64,000 nucleotides of DNA, from contig JADJWL010000003.1 in NCBI GenBank assembly GCA_016716385.1, positions 494,066-558,065 on the forward strand, read 5' to 3'. Made by a program: the position numbers and the translations under genes. A model generated the notes under the pieces. It was not told the origin of the DNA. It saw only the letters and a list, made by a program, of their open reading frames with translations, and made no database searches. Source of the stretch: Bryobacterales bacterium. GTDB lineage: Bacteria > Acidobacteriota > Terriglobia > Bryobacterales > Bryobacteraceae. This document shows positions 32,307-41,726 of the stretch, piece by piece (position 1 is the first letter of the stretch; each line of letters opens with the position of its first letter).

Positions 32307-34340
32307 ATGCGAAGACGCCGCACGCTAGTTCGAATGGGAACGATTGTTGGGGTGCTGCTGTGTGCGTTTCTATTAACGAGCGCGCCCGGCCCTGAGTTCA
32401 CGCCTCGCGACAAGGCGTTCTATGCCGATGCGAATACGGTGAACTTTGTCCGGCCGGGCCTGGTGTTCACGATCAAGTCAGCCGCCATTGAAACCGATGG
32501 GACGATCAAGGCGGTGGTCCGGGTGACCGATCCGCGGGGCCTGCCGCTGGACCGGCTCGGGGTCACCACCCCAGGCAACGTGGCGATGAGTTTTGTCGCT
32601 GCCCACATTCCGGCGAATGCGGATCAGTACGTCGCCTATACGACGCGTGTGCAGACCAGCCCTATTACGGGGCAGGCTGCGACCCAGGCCTCGGCCGACA
32701 GCGGCGGATCGTTCCGCCAGATTGCGGACGGGGAGTATGAGTACACATTCGGACGGCGGGCTCCGGCGGGCTATGACCGCAGCGCTACCCACACCATCAG
32801 CGTGTATGGATCGCGGAATTTGAGTGAGTTCGAGTTAGGTACAAACTACGACGAGAAGACCTTCAACTTCGTCCCTGCCGGCGGCGAGGTGACCAAGGTG
32901 CGTGATGTGGTCAAGACCGCCACCTGCAACAAGTGCCACGATCCCCTGGCGCTGCATGGCGGACCGCGCCGGACCATGGAAGGCTGCATCCTGTGCCACC
33001 AGCCCCAGACCAGCGATCCCGACACCGGGAACACGGTAGACATGGTCGTGATGACGCACAAGATCCACATGGGTGCGAATCTCCCCAGCGTCCAGGCTGG
33101 AACGCCGTACGTCATCATTGGCAACCGGCAGAGCGTGCATGACTATTCGGAGGTGCTTATGCCGTCGGACGCGCGCAACTGCTTCGTTTGCCACGAACAG
33201 GACGGGCCGAGAAAGGCTGCGCAATCCGACCGCGTCTTCAAGGCGAGCCGGGCCGCATGCGGTTCGTGCCATGACAACGTCGACTTTGCCACCGGCGAAG
33301 GTCACGTGAATCTGCCTCAGGTGAGTGACAACCAGTGCACCACTTGCCACACGCCCCAAGGAGAGTTGCCGTTCGACGCCTCGATCATCGGCGCCCACAC
33401 CGTACCGGAGAACGCGCCGCAACTTCCCGGGATTACCTTTGAAGCAATCCGGGTCGACGACGGGATGGCGGGCAAGCAACCCACCTTGACGTTTTCGATC
33501 AAGGACCGCGAAGGCAATCCTGTGCCGCCCTCGCAGATGACGCGATTGGCGCTGGTTCTGGCGGGTCCGACGAGCGACTACGCAACCTACGTTTCAGAGG
33601 ACGCACGCCAGGCGCAGGGCAGCGACGGCACCTACTTCTGGACCTTTGGCGCCCGAATTCCGGAAGGAACGAAGGGCAGCTACACGATCGGCATCGAGGG
33701 CTACCGCAACCATACCTTGCTTCCCGGTACGCAGAAGGCCGTGACCGTGCGGGATGCAGGCATCAACAAGGTGATCCACTTCACGGTGGATGGCACCCCG
33801 GTTCAACCGCGACGCCAGATCGTCACTAACGAGAAGTGCAATGCGTGCCACTACAAGCTGTCTCTCCATGGCGGCAACCGCAACCAGGTGGAGCAGTGCA
33901 TCCTCTGCCACAATCCGAATGAGACTGACATCGCGCGGCGGCCCGCGGGCGCCAGACCTGCCGAATCGGTCGACATGCGGACCATGATCCACAGGATCCA
34001 TACGGGTCATGAGATGCTGCGAGACTATACGGTTTATGGCTTCGGCGGCACACCGCACAATTACAACCACGTGGGGTATCCGGGAGACCGGCGGAACTGC
34101 ACGGCGTGTCACATCGACGGCACGCAGCAGTTGCCACTTCCGGAGACCGCACTCAACGTGACCGACCCCAGGGGACTGATCAATCCGGTCGGCCCGGAGA
34201 CGGCGGCTTGCACCTCGTGTCACGGCAGCCGCGCGGCGGCATCGCACGCGCTCGCCAACACAACCCAGCTCGGTGAGAGCTGCGCCGCCTGTCACGGACC
34301 GAACTCGGCATTCTCCGTAGACCGGAGCCATGCCCGCTAG
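32307..34340 (+). CDS. OmcA/MtrC-family decaheme c-type cytochrome
   Basis: The 677-residue exported protein contains ten CXXCH heme sites in two groups of five (CNKCH, CILCH, CFVCH, CGSCH, CTTCH; then CNACH, CILCH, CTACH, CTSCH, CAACH). Each group is preceded by a beta-rich domain. This is the architecture of outer-surface MtrC/OmcA cytochromes that pass electrons to minerals or other extracellular acceptors. The repeated block C-N-K/A-C-H…LHGG and the MTHKIHMG/MIHRIHTG segments are family hallmarks. The N-terminus (MRRRRTLVRMGTIVGVLLCAFLLTS) is a signal peptide without a clear lipobox, unlike MtrC of Shewanella. It heads a four-gene operon with periplasmic cytochrome and porin. Confidence 0.93.
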   Translation: MRRRRTLVRMGTIVGVLLCAFLLTSAPGPEFTPRDKAFYADANTVNFVRPGLVFTIKSAAIETDGTIKAVVRVTDPRGLPLDRLGVTTPGNVAMSFVAAHIPANADQYVAYTTRVQTSPITGQAATQASADSGGSFRQIADGEYEYTFGRRAPAGYDRSATHTISVYGSRNLSEFELGTNYDEKTFNFVPAGGEVTKVRDVVKTATCNKCHDPLALHGGPRRTMEGCILCHQPQTSDPDTGNTVDMVVMTHKIHMGANLPSVQAGTPYVIIGNRQSVHDYSEVLMPSDARNCFVCHEQDGPRKAAQSDRVFKASRAACGSCHDNVDFATGEGHVNLPQVSDNQCTTCHTPQGELPFDASIIGAHTVPENAPQLPGITFEAIRVDDGMAGKQPTLTFSIKDREGNPVPPSQMTRLALVLAGPTSDYATYVSEDARQAQGSDGTYFWTFGARIPEGTKGSYTIGIEGYRNHTLLPGTQKAVTVRDAGINKVIHFTVDGTPVQPRRQIVTNEKCNACHYKLSLHGGNRNQVEQCILCHNPNETDIARRPAGARPAESVDMRTMIHRIHTGHEMLRDYTVYGFGGTPHNYNHVGYPGDRRNCTACHIDGTQQLPLPETALNVTDPRGLINPVGPETAACTSCHGSRAAASHALANTTQLGESCAACHGPNSAFSVDRSHAR

Positions 34341-34383
34341 CCCGGGCACGGCTGTACGACCCGGTTTACGAAGGAGGTCCCCT

Positions 34384-35337
34384 ATGTCTTGGCTGCCACG
34401 GCTCCCAGGCCTGACGCTGCCTCCCCAGGGGCGCCACCCGGCGCCCCCCTCCCCGGTACCTGGGACCGTGGCGGCCAGCCTGTTCCTGGCCGCCACGTTT
34501 TTTGTGCCGTTAGCCCCAGCCCAGGAGTACGCCGGCACGGAGATGTGCGCGGCGTGCCACGAAGAGATTTTCACTAAGTTCCAGAAGAGCGCCCACAAGC
34601 GGATCGAGCGCAAGACCGAATGGACCGATCAGGCCTGCGAAACGTGCCACGGCCCCGGCGCTGAACATGCGGCGTCGGGCGACATCGCCTTGATCAAGAA
34701 TCCGTCCAAGCTGGACGCCGGAGCGGGTGACCGATCCTGCCTGGCCTGCCACCAGAACCAACCGAGCCCCGCCGGGCGCATCCGCAACGGACATGCACAC
34801 AGCCAAGTCAGTTGCGCCGAGTGCCACACCGTCCACGGCACGCGCGAAGAGCTGGTCGACCGGCGGCCGGTCTCGGTCAACAAGCAGTGCGCCACCTGCC
34901 ACATGGATGCGTGGGTACAGTTCCAGCGCCCGCACACCCACCGGCTGGCGCAGGGTGCGATGTCCTGCACAGGCTGCCATAACCCGCACGGGACGGCGGC
35001 TCCGTCCAACCTGAACCTGGTGGCCGCCAATGAACCCGGCTGTTTGAAGTGCCATGGCGACAAGCGCGGTCCGTTCACCTTTGAGCATGCTCCGGTCCGC
35101 CTGGAAGGTTGCCAGTCCTGCCACGAACCGCATGGTTCGGCCAACCCGCGCATGCTGACGCGGCACGAAGTCCGGTTCCAGTGCCTGGAGTGCCACAGCA
35201 ACATCGGCGCTTCGGCGGGAGTCCTCGGCGGCGTCGCGCCGGCGTTTCACGACACGCGGAATCCCCGGTTCCGCAACTGTACCGTTTGCCATGTGAAGAT
35301 CCACGGATCGCACATCAACAGGGCCCTACTGCGATGA
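34384..35337 (+). CDS. MtrA/DmsE-family decaheme c-type cytochrome
   Basis: The 317-residue periplasmic cytochrome has ten CXXCH motifs (CAACH, CETCH, CLACH, CAECH, CATCH, CTGCH, CLKCH, CQSCH, CLECH, CTVCH) spaced evenly over about 250 residues, the same number and length as MtrA, PioA and DmsE. Such proteins thread through an MtrB/PioB barrel to carry electrons across the outer membrane. The start at 34384 is fixed by AAGGAGG at 34371-34377; an upstream ATG lies inside the previous gene's end and has no ribosome site. A long Pro-rich segment precedes the signal helix (VAASLFLAATFFVPLAPAQ). The stop overlaps the next start (ATGA). Confidence 0.94.
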   Translation: MSWLPRLPGLTLPPQGRHPAPPSPVPGTVAASLFLAATFFVPLAPAQEYAGTEMCAACHEEIFTKFQKSAHKRIERKTEWTDQACETCHGPGAEHAASGDIALIKNPSKLDAGAGDRSCLACHQNQPSPAGRIRNGHAHSQVSCAECHTVHGTREELVDRRPVSVNKQCATCHMDAWVQFQRPHTHRLAQGAMSCTGCHNPHGTAAPSNLNLVAANEPGCLKCHGDKRGPFTFEHAPVRLEGCQSCHEPHGSANPRMLTRHEVRFQCLECHSNIGASAGVLGGVAPAFHDTRNPRFRNCTVCHVKIHGSHINRALLR

Positions 35338-37286
35338 GACGCGCACGCTATTGGGTATTGCTTACCGCGGTGGCCGCCATCGGCGCCGCGCAGGATGCGG
35401 ACCAGAGTCCGGTGCCGGCCGAGCCCAATTTCAGCGGGACGCTCGATATCGGGAATCGCTGGCTGAGCGATGTCCGCGGCGATTTCAACGCCTGGCGGTC
35501 CGTCGTCAACCTCGGCGAGGGCCCGCGATTGCTGAATCTCGACTTTCACCTGGGTCCGCCGCAGGGGCTCGAAGGACGCTGGCTGTTCGACTCGCTGAAC
35601 TTCCGCTCCAATGCCTGGGGCGGCGACCCGTACAACACGTCTTTCCTCGACATCTCCCGCACGGGAGCCTACCGGCTCACGGTCGACTACCGGAACATTG
35701 CGTACTTCAACTTCCTGCCGTCGTTCGCCAATCCGCAGATCGACCAGGGCATCCGGCTGAACCAGCGGTCGTTCGACACGCACCGCCGGCTGTACGACGT
35801 CCAACTCGACCTGATGCCTGGCCGCCGCGTCACTCCGTTTTTCGGCTACACGCGCGACTCAGGGTTCGGGACCGGCGTCACGGTCTTCGTCGCCGACATT
35901 AACGAGTACCCGGTGTCGAACCGGCTGTGGGATCACACGAACAACTACCGCGGCGGGGTCCGGATGGAGACCAAGCGCTATCATCTGATCCTGGAACAGG
36001 GCGGCACCACGTTTAAGGACGACCAGGAGATCCTCGACGGAGGACGGAACCCCGGCAACCGCACCGCTCCGTTCCTGGGCCAGAGGCTGTTCCTCGATGA
36101 CGTCCTCCAGGCGTACGGAATCCGGGGATCGAGCATCTACTCGAAAGGCATTCTCACCGGCAATCCCACGAACTGGCTGGACATGAACCTGCAGTTCCTC
36201 TACAGCCAGCCGCAGACCGACACCTCCTACTTCCAGGAGAATCGCGGACGGTTTGTCGCGCTGAACAACCTGCTCTTCTTCGACGGCGAGCGCAGTTCCG
36301 TGCTGGCTGCGGCCAAGCAGCCGCACTCGGCGGGCAGCGTCGGGTTTGAACTGCGCCCCGCGCGGCGTGTGCGGATCCTGCAGTCCTGGTCGACGAACCG
36401 GTTCCACAACGCGACGCGCGCCCTGCTGGCGGACCAGATTCTCCTGGCGACGCCGCTCTCGCAGGAGACCGTCGCGTTCGACCGCCTGGTGGTGAACCAC
36501 AATGAGCAGCGTCTGGTCGCCATCTTCGACCCGATGCGCTGGTTGAGTTTGCGCGCGGGCCACCGCTACATCTGGGGAGATGCGCGGGTCCGGGCGTCGG
36601 CGGTGCAGCCGGAAGGGCTCGAAGGCGGCCAGTTGCGGCGGAATGTCGCGCTGGCGGGCATCACGTTCCGCGCCGGCCGGAAGCTGACGTTGAACACGGA
36701 CGGTGAGATCGCCGACGGCGACCGCACGTACTTCCGCACCAGCCTGCAGGACTACAAGAAGCTGGTGACGCGCGCTCGCTACCAGGCGTCGCAGGCGTGG
36801 AACTTCAACTTCCGCCATTCGATTCTGGCGAATCAGAACCCCACGCGGTCCATTGAGTATCAGTTCCGGCACTGGGAGCACGCCGCCAGCGTCTACTGGA
36901 CCCCCGGAGCGAGCAAGAGGGCCTCGGTCCTGGCCGAGTACTCGCGCACGGCGATCATCTCGAACCTGACGATTCTCGCGCCCGGCATGCTCAACCGGGA
37001 GCTATCCTACTATCGCGACTTCGGCCACACCGGCACGGTTCTCGCCGATGTCAAGCTGGGGGGAGGTCCGCTGGCGCCGATGATCACGGCGGGCGGCACC
37101 TACTTCGTCTCGTCCGGGTCGCGTCCGACGCGGTTTTATCAGCCCGTGGGCAGGGCGGCGTTCCCTGTGCACAAGATGCTCCACGCGACGGCTGAGTGGC
37201 GGTGGTATGGGTTCGCCGAGCCGTTCTATGCGTATGAAGGATTCCGCGCCCACCAGTTCACTGTCGGACTGCGGATGCTGCGGTAG
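35334..37286 (+). CDS. MtrB/PioB-family outer-membrane beta-barrel
   Basis: The 650-residue protein has a signal peptide (RRARYWVLLTAVAAIGAAQ) and then continuous alternating strands. It contains the typical early segment FSGTLDIGNRWLSDVRGDFNAWRS and repeated acidic-aromatic strand ends, finishing in FRAHQFTVGLRMLR. MtrB/PioB proteins form a 26-strand porin that encloses the decaheme MtrA. The N-terminal CxxC found in some Shewanella MtrB is absent. The start overlaps the MtrA-like stop by ATGA. Product is the channel of the porin-cytochrome conduit. Confidence 0.9.
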   Translation: MRRARYWVLLTAVAAIGAAQDADQSPVPAEPNFSGTLDIGNRWLSDVRGDFNAWRSVVNLGEGPRLLNLDFHLGPPQGLEGRWLFDSLNFRSNAWGGDPYNTSFLDISRTGAYRLTVDYRNIAYFNFLPSFANPQIDQGIRLNQRSFDTHRRLYDVQLDLMPGRRVTPFFGYTRDSGFGTGVTVFVADINEYPVSNRLWDHTNNYRGGVRMETKRYHLILEQGGTTFKDDQEILDGGRNPGNRTAPFLGQRLFLDDVLQAYGIRGSSIYSKGILTGNPTNWLDMNLQFLYSQPQTDTSYFQENRGRFVALNNLLFFDGERSSVLAAAKQPHSAGSVGFELRPARRVRILQSWSTNRFHNATRALLADQILLATPLSQETVAFDRLVVNHNEQRLVAIFDPMRWLSLRAGHRYIWGDARVRASAVQPEGLEGGQLRRNVALAGITFRAGRKLTLNTDGEIADGDRTYFRTSLQDYKKLVTRARYQASQAWNFNFRHSILANQNPTRSIEYQFRHWEHAASVYWTPGASKRASVLAEYSRTAIISNLTILAPGMLNRELSYYRDFGHTGTVLADVKLGGGPLAPMITAGGTYFVSSGSRPTRFYQPVGRAAFPVHKMLHATAEWRWYGFAEPFYAYEGFRAHQFTVGLRMLR

Positions 37287-37296
37287 GGAGGGCAGG

Positions 37297-38406
37297 ATGT
37301 TGTTGACCTGGCTCAGTGCGTTACTTCTCTTGCTGGCCACCGTCCCCGGCCTGGATGCCGCGGATGCGCGCCGGGGCCGCGATCTTTTCCGGACGCACGG
37401 CTGCGCGACGTGTCATGCCGCGGGAAGCGAGGGCGCGTCCGGCGCCCGCGACCTCGCGGTCCGTCGCGGACGCGGCTTCCGACCGGCCGAGTTCGCCGCG
37501 ACAATGTGGAATCACGCCCCGACGATGTGGGCCGCGATGGATGCCAAGGGCGTGGAACGGCGTCCGCTGAACCCCGGCGACGCATCGGACCTGCTTGCGT
37601 TCTTTCACCAGTCCGGTTTCTTCGAACCCCCGGGCGACGCCGGCCGCGGCAAAGCCGTCTTCGAGTCGAAGCGTTGCGCATCGTGCCACTCGCTGACAGC
37701 CGGCGGCGGCCTTGCCGGTACGCCGGTTCCGCAGTGGCGCAGCCTGCACGACCCGTACGACATCGCCCGCTACATGTGGAACCACGGGCTACTCATGATG
37801 AACGCGATGCGGGAAAAGGGATGGCGCTGGTCGAACCTGAGCGGGCAGGAGTTGCGGGATCTCTACGTCTACCTCCGAAACCTGCCTCAGACGCGCGACC
37901 TTCCCGCTGAACTAGTCCTGGTGCCCCCCGGTTCCGGCGGCAGACTGCTCGAAGAGAAGGGTTGCATGCAGTGCCATTCGGGCAAGCTGGCGTTTGACTC
38001 TCCTGCCTACGTCCGCCGGATGGCGGACCAGTCGCTGACAGACCTGGCGGCGGCCATGTGGAACCACACACCGCGCATGCAGCAACCGGAAGCTCTCAGC
38101 GGCGAGGAAATGCGGCAAATCCTGGGCGCCATCTGGGGGCGCCGGTTCTTCCTCGGAGCAGGCAGTGAACGCGCGGGGCGCCGCGTCTTCGAGCGCCGTC
38201 AATGCGCATCCTGCCATGGCGGACCGTCTCCTTCGGCGCCCGAACTGCGCGGCCGCCAGGAGTATTCCGCGCCGGCGATGATCTCCGCCCTCTGGGGCCA
38301 TGGTCCGGCGATGCGGCAGGAAGCGGTCGCCAAGCGCCTCGCGTGGCCGCGCTTTGAACGCGGCGAGATGGAAGACCTGATCGCGTTCCTCAATAGTTCG
38401 CAATAA
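37297..38406 (+). CDS. Four-heme class I-like cytochrome c
   Basis: The 369-residue exported protein has four CXXCH sites (CATCH, CASCH, CMQCH, CASCH), each within a roughly 90-residue unit carrying a repeated AxxMWNHAPxMW / YMWNHGLLMM / AMWNHTPRMQ / ALWGHGPAM segment. It thus appears to be four tandem cytochrome c domains made by duplication, with Met candidates as sixth ligands. GGGAGG precedes the ATG at 37297; the longer frame to the left lies in the barrel gene. Probably a periplasmic electron carrier between the quinol pool and the MtrA-like cytochrome. Last gene of the operon. Confidence 0.88.
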   Translation: MLLTWLSALLLLLATVPGLDAADARRGRDLFRTHGCATCHAAGSEGASGARDLAVRRGRGFRPAEFAATMWNHAPTMWAAMDAKGVERRPLNPGDASDLLAFFHQSGFFEPPGDAGRGKAVFESKRCASCHSLTAGGGLAGTPVPQWRSLHDPYDIARYMWNHGLLMMNAMREKGWRWSNLSGQELRDLYVYLRNLPQTRDLPAELVLVPPGSGGRLLEEKGCMQCHSGKLAFDSPAYVRRMADQSLTDLAAAMWNHTPRMQQPEALSGEEMRQILGAIWGRRFFLGAGSERAGRRVFERRQCASCHGGPSPSAPELRGRQEYSAPAMISALWGHGPAMRQEAVAKRLAWPRFERGEMEDLIAFLNSSQ

Positions 38407-38412
38407 CTTCGA

Positions 38413-38418
38413 TACAAT
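38413..38418 (+). promoter_or_regulatory. -10-like box TACAAT
   Basis: TACAAT ends 7 nt before the ATG at 38426, with no ribosome site between. Confidence 0.45.
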
Positions 38419-38425
38419 CGACGCC

Positions 38426-41044
38426 ATGAAACGGCTCGTCGCCGGTCTGTGCCTGTTTGCAGCCGCGCTGGCTCCCCTGGCCGCCGCTTCGCCAACCGTC
38501 GAGTTGGTCCGTGACCGTTGGGGTGTTCCCCACGTATTCGCGGGAAGCGAAGAGGCTGGATTCTTTGGCGTTGGGTTCGCCGCCGCGGAGGATCGGCGCC
38601 TCCAGATGGACCTGCTGCGCCGCCGCGCGCGCGGCCGACTGTCGGAAGTGTTCGGCGCCTCGCAGTTGGACTCCGACCGCCGGGCGCGCACAGCCGGCGT
38701 GGGCCGCTACTGCGACGAAGCGGCGGCCAACCTGCCAGACCGGGAGCGCGCCTGGCTCCGCGCCTACGCGGACGGCGTCAACGCCTGGACCGAGGCGTCT
38801 CCCGAAGCCGTCACCCGCCGCTTCGCCCCGCTGGGCGTCCGGCCTCAGCCGTGGACTGCGGGCGATTGCATCTGCGCCTGGATGGGGCTGGCCGAGGCTT
38901 TCGACGGCCTTTGGAATCCGAACGCCATCCCGGCGTATGAGGCGTTCCGCCGCCGCATGGCGGAGATTGGTGAGGAAGCCGCGCTCTCAGAGAACGGCTC
39001 CATCATTGACGACGAAGCGGCCATCGTGCCTGAGTCTGAGATGGCGCGCCTCGGCGCGGTCTATGACGAGATCAAGGCCACGCCGCCGACGCCCGGCTAT
39101 TGGTTCCGCAGCCTGCCCGCCGAACAGTTGAAGTTCAGCCACGCCTGGGCGGTCGGCGGAGAGAAGTCCGTCACCGGCAAGCCCCTGCTCCAGGGCGACC
39201 CGCAGGTGCCCGTCTCGAACCCGGCCCTCTGGTACGAATTCCACCTGCACGCAGGCACATTCAACGTCCGAGGCATCTCGGTAGCCGGCTCTCCAGGTAT
39301 GCTGGTCGGCTTCAACGATCGCCTGGCCTGGGGCGCCAGCGCTCTCGGGACCGGCTCCACGGCCACGTTTCTCGACCGCCGCCGCGGCGATGGCTACGAG
39401 TGGCGCGGGCGCACCTACCCCTTCGAGCGCCAGACCGAAACCATCGCCGTGCGCGGCGCGCGGAGCGCCGCCGTGGAGCGCATCCGCACCCGTCACGGCT
39501 TCGTGTTCGGCGGCTCCGGCAGGGACCTCCACGTCAGCCATTACGCGCAGATCGAAGACCGCGCCAGTTCGATCCGCGGCATGCTCGGCATGATGGCGGC
39601 CAGGTCCTGGGAAGAGTTTCGCCAGGGGATGGAGCACTACTACAGCCCGGGCATTCACATCGTGTACGCCGATGTCGCGGGCAACGTCGGCTACCAGACA
39701 CTGCTGCGCCCGCCGCAAACGGCCTGGACGCGCCGCATGGCGCTCGAAGGCTGGACCGGCCGCCACGAGATTGCGTCCCGCATCCCGCTCGATCACCTGC
39801 CCTGGATGTGGAACCCGAAGCAGGGCTTCGTGAGCCACGCGAACAACATGCCGGCAGGCTCGTGGTATCCGCATGATCTGGCGATCGGAAGCGGCGGCGT
39901 AGGCCACTCGGCGCGCTCCTGGCGGCTGGTGCAATTGCTCAGCCGGGGCTCGGCGTTCTCCCTCGACAGCTTCGAAGCCGCAGTCCACCGCGACGACCAG
40001 AATGCCACCGTGACCGCCCTGCTCCCGTTCGCCAGGCGGCTGGCCGAACGTAGTCCGGAACTGGCGAACGCCCCCGGTGTCCGCGCGCTGCTGGGCGACC
40101 TGGCGGAATGGGATTTCCGCTACCGCTCGGCCGAACCTACCTATCGCGCGGCGATGGCGCTCTCGCAGGCGCTGGTGCCTGTGTTCCGCTCGTCTCCCCT
40201 TGCCGGGCGTGTTGGCGGCGGCGACGGCGGCCTGACCCATTTCGCGCGCCGCCTGACGGAGCAGTACCCCGATGGCGGCATCCCCAACGATCCCGATGCC
40301 CGGGCCTACCTCGCCGACTGGCTCCGCGCCGCGGCCTTGAACCTGGAGCGGCTTCCGGCGCCCCTGCCGGTTGTTCAAATGCCGTACCAGCGCGGCGGCC
40401 CGCTGGCGTTTCCACCGATTGACCCCGCTCTCGACCGCGAATCGCCGCCGCTTTCGTGCACGCAAGGCGGCAGCATCTGGTCGCAGCAGGGGAATTCGTA
40501 CAGCCAGATCGTCGACCTGGCGGACCCGGACCGCTCCCGCTCGGTGCTCCCGCCGGGCGTCTCGGAAGATCCCACGAGCCCGTATTTTCTGAACCAGGTC
40601 GACCTGTGGGTGGATGGCACGACGCATCCGGCGCCGCTCTCGCGCGACGCGGTGCTGGCAATCGCGGAATCGCGCCGGACGGTCGCCGTCACGTTGAGCG
40701 GATCCACGGCGCCCAGGCTGCGGACCGGGCCGGACGGATTCATCGCCGGGCACATCACGGTGATGTCGAACGGCGAGGCTGTTGTCCAGCCGGCATCGGA
40801 CCCCATCGGATCGGGCGTCGCCTACCTGACGGCATACGGCAGCAACCTGCGCGGCGCCTCGATCGCGGAGGTGGCGGGTCAGCCGGCTGAGATCCTGTAC
40901 GCGGGTCCCCAGGGGCAATACGACAGCCTCGACCAGATCAATCTGAAACTGCCTGCGTCGCTCGGCGGCTATGGCAAAGCCTCCGTCGTCGTCTGGCGTG
41001 GCGACGAGGTGTCGAACGCGGGGTATGTTCAGTTCGGACGGTAG
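38426..41044 (+). CDS. Penicillin acylase-family (S45) Ntn-hydrolase with Solibacter-type C-terminal module
   Basis: The 872-residue preproprotein has a Sec signal, an A-chain region (VELVRDRWGVPHVFAGSEEAGFFGVGFAAAEDR), a spacer, and the autocatalytic nucleophile Ser238 in LKFSHAWAVGGEKS, where the chain is cut to expose the N-terminal serine. The B-chain includes LQGDPQVPVSNPALWYEFHLH and SHANNMPAG. S45 enzymes cleave amides such as beta-lactam side chains or acyl-homoserine lactones; the substrate is unknown. Residues after about 745 form an extra beta-rich module (VAYLTAYGSNLRG…EILYAGPQGQYDSLDQINLKLP) that matches the tail of the NHL protein at 50780-53518. A periplasmic or secreted location is expected. 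Confidence 0.9.
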   Translation: MKRLVAGLCLFAAALAPLAAASPTVELVRDRWGVPHVFAGSEEAGFFGVGFAAAEDRRLQMDLLRRRARGRLSEVFGASQLDSDRRARTAGVGRYCDEAAANLPDRERAWLRAYADGVNAWTEASPEAVTRRFAPLGVRPQPWTAGDCICAWMGLAEAFDGLWNPNAIPAYEAFRRRMAEIGEEAALSENGSIIDDEAAIVPESEMARLGAVYDEIKATPPTPGYWFRSLPAEQLKFSHAWAVGGEKSVTGKPLLQGDPQVPVSNPALWYEFHLHAGTFNVRGISVAGSPGMLVGFNDRLAWGASALGTGSTATFLDRRRGDGYEWRGRTYPFERQTETIAVRGARSAAVERIRTRHGFVFGGSGRDLHVSHYAQIEDRASSIRGMLGMMAARSWEEFRQGMEHYYSPGIHIVYADVAGNVGYQTLLRPPQTAWTRRMALEGWTGRHEIASRIPLDHLPWMWNPKQGFVSHANNMPAGSWYPHDLAIGSGGVGHSARSWRLVQLLSRGSAFSLDSFEAAVHRDDQNATVTALLPFARRLAERSPELANAPGVRALLGDLAEWDFRYRSAEPTYRAAMALSQALVPVFRSSPLAGRVGGGDGGLTHFARRLTEQYPDGGIPNDPDARAYLADWLRAAALNLERLPAPLPVVQMPYQRGGPLAFPPIDPALDRESPPLSCTQGGSIWSQQGNSYSQIVDLADPDRSRSVLPPGVSEDPTSPYFLNQVDLWVDGTTHPAPLSRDAVLAIAESRRTVAVTLSGSTAPRLRTGPDGFIAGHITVMSNGEAVVQPASDPIGSGVAYLTAYGSNLRGASIAEVAGQPAEILYAGPQGQYDSLDQINLKLPASLGGYGKASVVVWRGDEVSNAGYVQFGR

Positions 41045-41047
41045 CGC

Positions 41048-41440
41048 TCACGACGCCGCACGAGCTGGAAGCTCAGCGTCGCATTCCCCCCGGCTCAGAT
41101 ACTGCCGCTCCGCCGTTTCCTGGCACTGGATACAGTACAGCGCCCACGGGACAGCCTTGAGGCGCTTGGGGCTGATCGCTAAACCACAGTCATCGCAGAC
41201 GCCGTAGGCGCCATTTTGCAGCCGCAGCAACGCGGACCTCACTTCCCGCAACACGGCGGACTCATAGTCTACGTTTTGAATTGCGAGGTCCCGCTCCGAC
41301 GCGTATTGAAGCTCGTCCATGTGGTCGGCGCTTTTCTCGATCACAATGCCGTCGCGTCTCAGCAGCATCTGAGCGAGGTCATTGACTTTGCGTTCAAGGG
41401 TTTCTTTGACCCGATCCATTCCATTTCGTGCTGTTTTCAT
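41048..41440 (-). CDS. DksA/TraR-family zinc-finger protein
   Basis: The 130-residue protein has a coiled-coil N-terminal half (VKETLERKVNDLAQMLLRRDG) and a C4 zinc finger, CDDC…CIQC, in YGVCDDCGLAISPKRLKAVPWALYCIQCQ. This is the DksA/TraR arrangement. DksA-type proteins bind RNA polymerase in its secondary channel to adjust transcription, often with ppGpp. The acidic pair at the coiled-coil tip is not clear, so regulation without DksA activity is possible. The ATG at 41440 was chosen over one 10 codons upstream. The 256 bases between 41471 and 41726 hold no further gene that I can see. Confidence 0.88.
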   Translation of the reverse strand: MKTARNGMDRVKETLERKVNDLAQMLLRRDGIVIEKSADHMDELQYASERDLAIQNVDYESAVLREVRSALLRLQNGAYGVCDDCGLAISPKRLKAVPWALYCIQCQETAERQYLSRGECDAELPARAAS

Positions 41441-41726
41441 GAGGGTTCTTCTGCCTCCCTGGGCGTGCATCGCTATGCAAGCGCAGTTCCATAGCGCCTG
41501 CCGTTGCCCAATTCACTCCCGGTGGGAGCCAATGCGGCGCGGACCGTGCTGACCATATTCAGCCAGTTGACGAAGGCGGGTCAGTTTTGCGTGTCTTGAG
41601 AACCAGTTGAATCCGGTCTCTGACCAAGCCATACCGTGGGTCGAGAAGGCTGACAGCGCGGCATTGGACTGCTCTCACTCCGTGGTGGCCCACGTGCACC
41701 ATCTTGCCGCAAAGGAGCAAGAACGT

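Noticed and set aside
31900..32328. Plus-strand open frame running into the cytochrome operon
   Set aside because: It overlaps the promoter region and start of the decaheme gene, has no ribosome site, and its product shows no family character. The minus-strand 87-residue gene is preferred.
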